Source: an uncultured Oscillospiraceae bacterium
GTDB lineage: Bacteria > Bacillota > Clostridia > Oscillospirales > Oscillospiraceae
Reading direction: 5' to 3'
Length of the DNA: 22,202 bases
Assembly (NCBI GenBank): GCA_910584395.1
Contig: CAJUAS010000030.1
Coordinates: forward strand, 1-22,202
This document shows, piece by piece, positions 20,386 through 22,202 of the stretch; position 1 is the stretch's first letter, and every line of letters starts with the position of its first letter. The notes beneath the pieces are model-generated. The model was not told the DNA's origin and ran no database searches. It was given only the letters and a program-made list of their open reading frames with translations. A program made the position numbers and the translations under genes.

Positions 20386-21672
20386 ATGAAAAAAAGAGAT
20401 ACATGTAATATTGTGCAAGCACATAAACGCATATTTGAAGCTCACCGCCTTTGGCATCAAGCATTAGACTGTTATTTTGATCCCGAAGGCTTTAGAACAA
20501 ATATAAATGCGGCTATCCAAGCACTAAGGAATGTAACTTTTGCAATTCAAAATGCAAAGCAGAATATTCCGAATTATGATACATGGTATCCTGCTTGGCA
20601 AACTCGTCTTAAAGAAGATAAAGTTATGCATTGGTTGTGTGATGCGAGGACGGATATAGTCCACAAAAAAGACTTGGAAATGTATAGTCAAGCTACCGTA
20701 ACTGTTCGTTGTTATGAAACAATCCTTAAAGCTACTGTCGAATTCCCTCCATTCCTTTCTGGTAAATCAATTCTTAAATACCTTATTGACGAAGATATTA
20801 TTGACTGCAATTGGGGTAACTTAGATGCATATGCAGTCATTGAGCGACGCTGGATTGTAAATGATTTTCCTGAACATGATATCTTATATTATTTAGCTTA
20901 TGGCATAGGCCAATTACTTTTATTGGTGAAAGAGGCCCATGAGAACGCTCAAAAAAATATAGATTCATGTAGCGTAGTAGATACACTACATCCTCTTTCA
21001 CTTGATACAAACAGCATTCCAAAATGTATGTGTTTTGCAGAAAAGCCAATGCATGAAACAATGGGGCTATCAGATTTCATTTATAGGCAATACTCTATAA
21101 GGGAAATGTCTCCTAATCAAAAAATTGATAAAGCTATGAGGCGTAGATATAAAAAAGTTTTTAGTAGCGGAGTCATTCCAACTACCACTGACCCTTTTGA
21201 ATTTGGGGAAATCCTTTTTAGAACGGCTAAAGATATCTTGAAAAGGGATGGATATCATATTAACCTTCTCTTTACTCAATCACCAGACCTAAAGTGGACT
21301 ATGACAAGCCCAATGTTTGAAGATCAAGTATCGAAACATATCTTCTGGAATGATGTGGCTACTCGAGTAAAAGCAGATGGCATTATTTCCATAGTATTTC
21401 TTGGAGAGTGCTGGGTTGGCTCTTCTGAAGTAATGCGTGAAACAGGCTTGCGTGCAGCACAACAACCGAATCGGAAAGAAGCACTAACTGTTGATATTTT
21501 TACTTCCGAATTGCAATCAAAATCACTACAAGTACTGTTCCATAAAAACAAACTTGGAAAAATTATTTTTGATGGTGAAACTAGAGATTATGATAACGAT
21601 ATGTCAGTGGGATATATAAAACCAATTGCAGATATTTGGATTGAGAATGCAAATATAAAGGAAGATTTATAG
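20386..21672 (+). CDS. Unrecognised 428-aa protein with a HEPN-like N-terminal region (R-x4-H motif)
   Basis: I do not recognise this protein as a whole. Residues 10-110 look all-helical (IVQAHKRIFEAHRLWHQALD, INAAIQALRNVTFAIQNAKQ, WQTRLKEDKVMHWLCDARTD) and end in R88-TDIV-H93. That placement after a long helix fits the catalytic R-x4-6-H of HEPN ribonucleases common in toxins and abortive-infection proteins. Residues 110-230 are mixed helical. About 260-428 is an alpha/beta region with regular strands (GYHINLLFTQSPDLKWTM, GIISIVFLGECWVGSSE, LTVDIFTSEL, GKIIFDGETRD) and no motif I can name. No signal peptide or membrane segment. It has its own promoter and a weak AGGGA ribosome binding site. 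The gene is strongly AT-rich compared with the core genome here, which points to horizontal origin. Confidence 0.8.
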   Translation: MKKRDTCNIVQAHKRIFEAHRLWHQALDCYFDPEGFRTNINAAIQALRNVTFAIQNAKQNIPNYDTWYPAWQTRLKEDKVMHWLCDARTDIVHKKDLEMYSQATVTVRCYETILKATVEFPPFLSGKSILKYLIDEDIIDCNWGNLDAYAVIERRWIVNDFPEHDILYYLAYGIGQLLLLVKEAHENAQKNIDSCSVVDTLHPLSLDTNSIPKCMCFAEKPMHETMGLSDFIYRQYSIREMSPNQKIDKAMRRRYKKVFSSGVIPTTTDPFEFGEILFRTAKDILKRDGYHINLLFTQSPDLKWTMTSPMFEDQVSKHIFWNDVATRVKADGIISIVFLGECWVGSSEVMRETGLRAAQQPNRKEALTVDIFTSELQSKSLQVLFHKNKLGKIIFDGETRDYDNDMSVGYIKPIADIWIENANIKEDL

Positions 21673-22000
21673 TGAGCCATTCTACGGAATCTTTTGTGGC
21701 CTGTTGCGACCATGAAATATAATTATCCTCTGTTGTTATTTACATCTAATGTTAAAGCAAATCCCCAAATGAAACAGGTATAGTTCTTATTTGGGTCAAT
21801 TCGCTCCACCACGAAAAGGCCGCTTTGCTGTGACAAAACCACAGCAAAGCGGCCTTTTATACCCGTTTCAAGGTCAAACACGAAACATCTTCCCACATGG
21901 TACACACGGTTGGTACACTCCGTCTTCCCTATCTCGCGTTCAACCTTTGCACACGGAATTGCACACAAATATATCCCGGTTTCTTCCTTTGATTCAAGTA
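21673..22000. other. Non-coding gap between HEPN-like gene and tRNA-Cys
   Basis: No convincing gene. It holds an inverted pair CCCAAAT...ATTTGGG (about 21765-21795), the GCTCCACCA string at 21803-21811 that also ends ssrA, and the strong hairpin at 21814-21858. The rest (21860-22000) shows no recognisable signal; ORFs across it are short and pass through the hairpin or the tRNA. Confidence 0.5.
21814..21858. terminator. Strong bidirectional terminator hairpin
   Basis: A perfect 19-bp stem AAAAGGCCGCTTTGCTGTG / CACAGCAAAGCGGCCTTTT with a 7-nt loop. It lies 142 bp beyond the HEPN-like gene stop. Confidence 0.88.
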
Positions 22001-22030
22001 AAAAAAGAGGACGCTTACGCGTCCTCTTTT
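22001..22030 (-). terminator. Terminator of the tRNA-Gly/tRNA-Cys transcript
   Basis: On the minus strand GAGGACGC / GCGTCCTC with a 4-nt loop (GTAA), followed by TTTTTT. It directly abuts the tRNA-Cys 3' end. Confidence 0.9.
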
Positions 22031-22104
22031 TGGAGGCGACACCCAGACTCGAACTGGGGGTGGAGCTTTTGCAGAGCTCTGCCTTACCACTTGGCTATGT
22101 CGCC
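22031..22104 (-). tRNA. tRNA-Cys (GCA)
   Basis: A complete 74-nt cloverleaf on the minus strand: acceptor GGCGACA / TGTCGCC, D-arm GCCAAGTGGTAAGGC, anticodon stem GAGCT / AGCTC with loop CTGCAAA (anticodon GCA), T-arm CCCAG-TTCGAGT-CTGGG, discriminator T and encoded CCA. Confidence 0.97.
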
Positions 22105-22148
22105 ACAGTCTCATTGTATGCGCCGGGTATTGCAATGATGAAAAAAAT

Positions 22149-22202
22149 TGGAGCGGGTGACGAGGCTCGAACTCGCTACCTCCACCTTGGCAAGGTGGCG
22201 CT
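22149..22202 (-). tRNA. tRNA-Gly (GCC), partial at window edge
   Basis: The 3' part of a tRNA on the minus strand: anticodon stem CCACC / GGTGG with loop TTGCCAA (anticodon GCC), T-arm with TTCGAGC, acceptor 3' strand CACCCGC, discriminator T and encoded CCA. The 5' acceptor and most of the D-arm lie outside the window. It is upstream of tRNA-Cys in the same direction. Confidence 0.95.

Noticed and set aside
21723..21968. 81-codon minus-strand ORF
   Set aside because: It reads straight through the 19-bp terminator stem, with no ribosome binding site and no recognisable family.
21791..22138. Plus-strand ORF with RRHPDSNWGWSFCRALPYHLA
   Set aside because: This part is the antisense translation of tRNA-Cys, and the upstream part passes through a terminator hairpin.

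Overview
The window looks like a chromosomal segment of a GC-rich, spore-forming Clostridia bacterium, probably Oscillospirales (the Flavonifractor/Lawsonibacter-like part of the gut Firmicutes). This is inferred from strong GGAGG ribosome binding sites, sigma-A promoters, dipicolinate synthase (spore) genes, SLH surface proteins and an ssrA/smpB locus. No taxonomic search was possible.

Layout. 1-491 (-): 5' part of an iron-containing alcohol dehydrogenase. 601-1833 (+): Gpi18-like membrane mannosyltransferase. 1892-8805 (-): the dipicolinate synthase operon spoVFA-spoVFB, with spoVFA split in two by a 5,452-bp element. The element carries a small SHOCT-like ORF and a large serine recombinase (+), convergent with a 1,156-aa secreted SLH-domain protein (-). 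8921-9676 (-): exonuclease III. 9677-10256: a non-coding stretch with a promoter, an orphan terminator and a large hairpin. 10257-16404 (+): a four-gene operon of membrane fusion protein, ABC ATPase, MacB-type permease and SLH-domain exoprotein. 16510-17954 (+): smpB, cyclophilin and tmRNA, so both trans-translation partners sit together. 17955-21860: an AT-richer accessory island downstream of ssrA with a DUF3987 remnant, a DUF6508-like gene, a deoxyinosine-glycosylase-like gene, an XRE regulator and a HEPN-like orphan. 22031-22202 (-): tRNA-Gly and tRNA-Cys.

The main discovery is the element inside spoVFA. The DpaA N-terminal half (8805 down to 8413) and C-terminal half (2961 down to 2484) are separated by a serine-recombinase element bounded by a shared 4-bp core (AGGT on +) and perfect 14-bp inverted arms. 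Joining the two halves at the core restores an uninterrupted 289-codon frame reading ...VANAVPTAEGAVQIALEEL..., the expected DpaA sequence. This is the logic of the skin element in sigK: a sporulation gene kept broken in vegetative cells and repaired by site-specific excision, presumably in the terminally differentiating mother cell, where DpaA is needed. Unlike a bare intervening sequence, this element carries a large surface-protein gene under a near-consensus vegetative promoter with an overlapping palindromic operator.

A second point of interest is the island between ssrA and the tRNA genes. It has an unrecognised 428-aa protein with a HEPN-type R-x4-H motif, and an XRE regulator with a clear multi-half-site operator, which is the kind of content seen in phage-defence islands.
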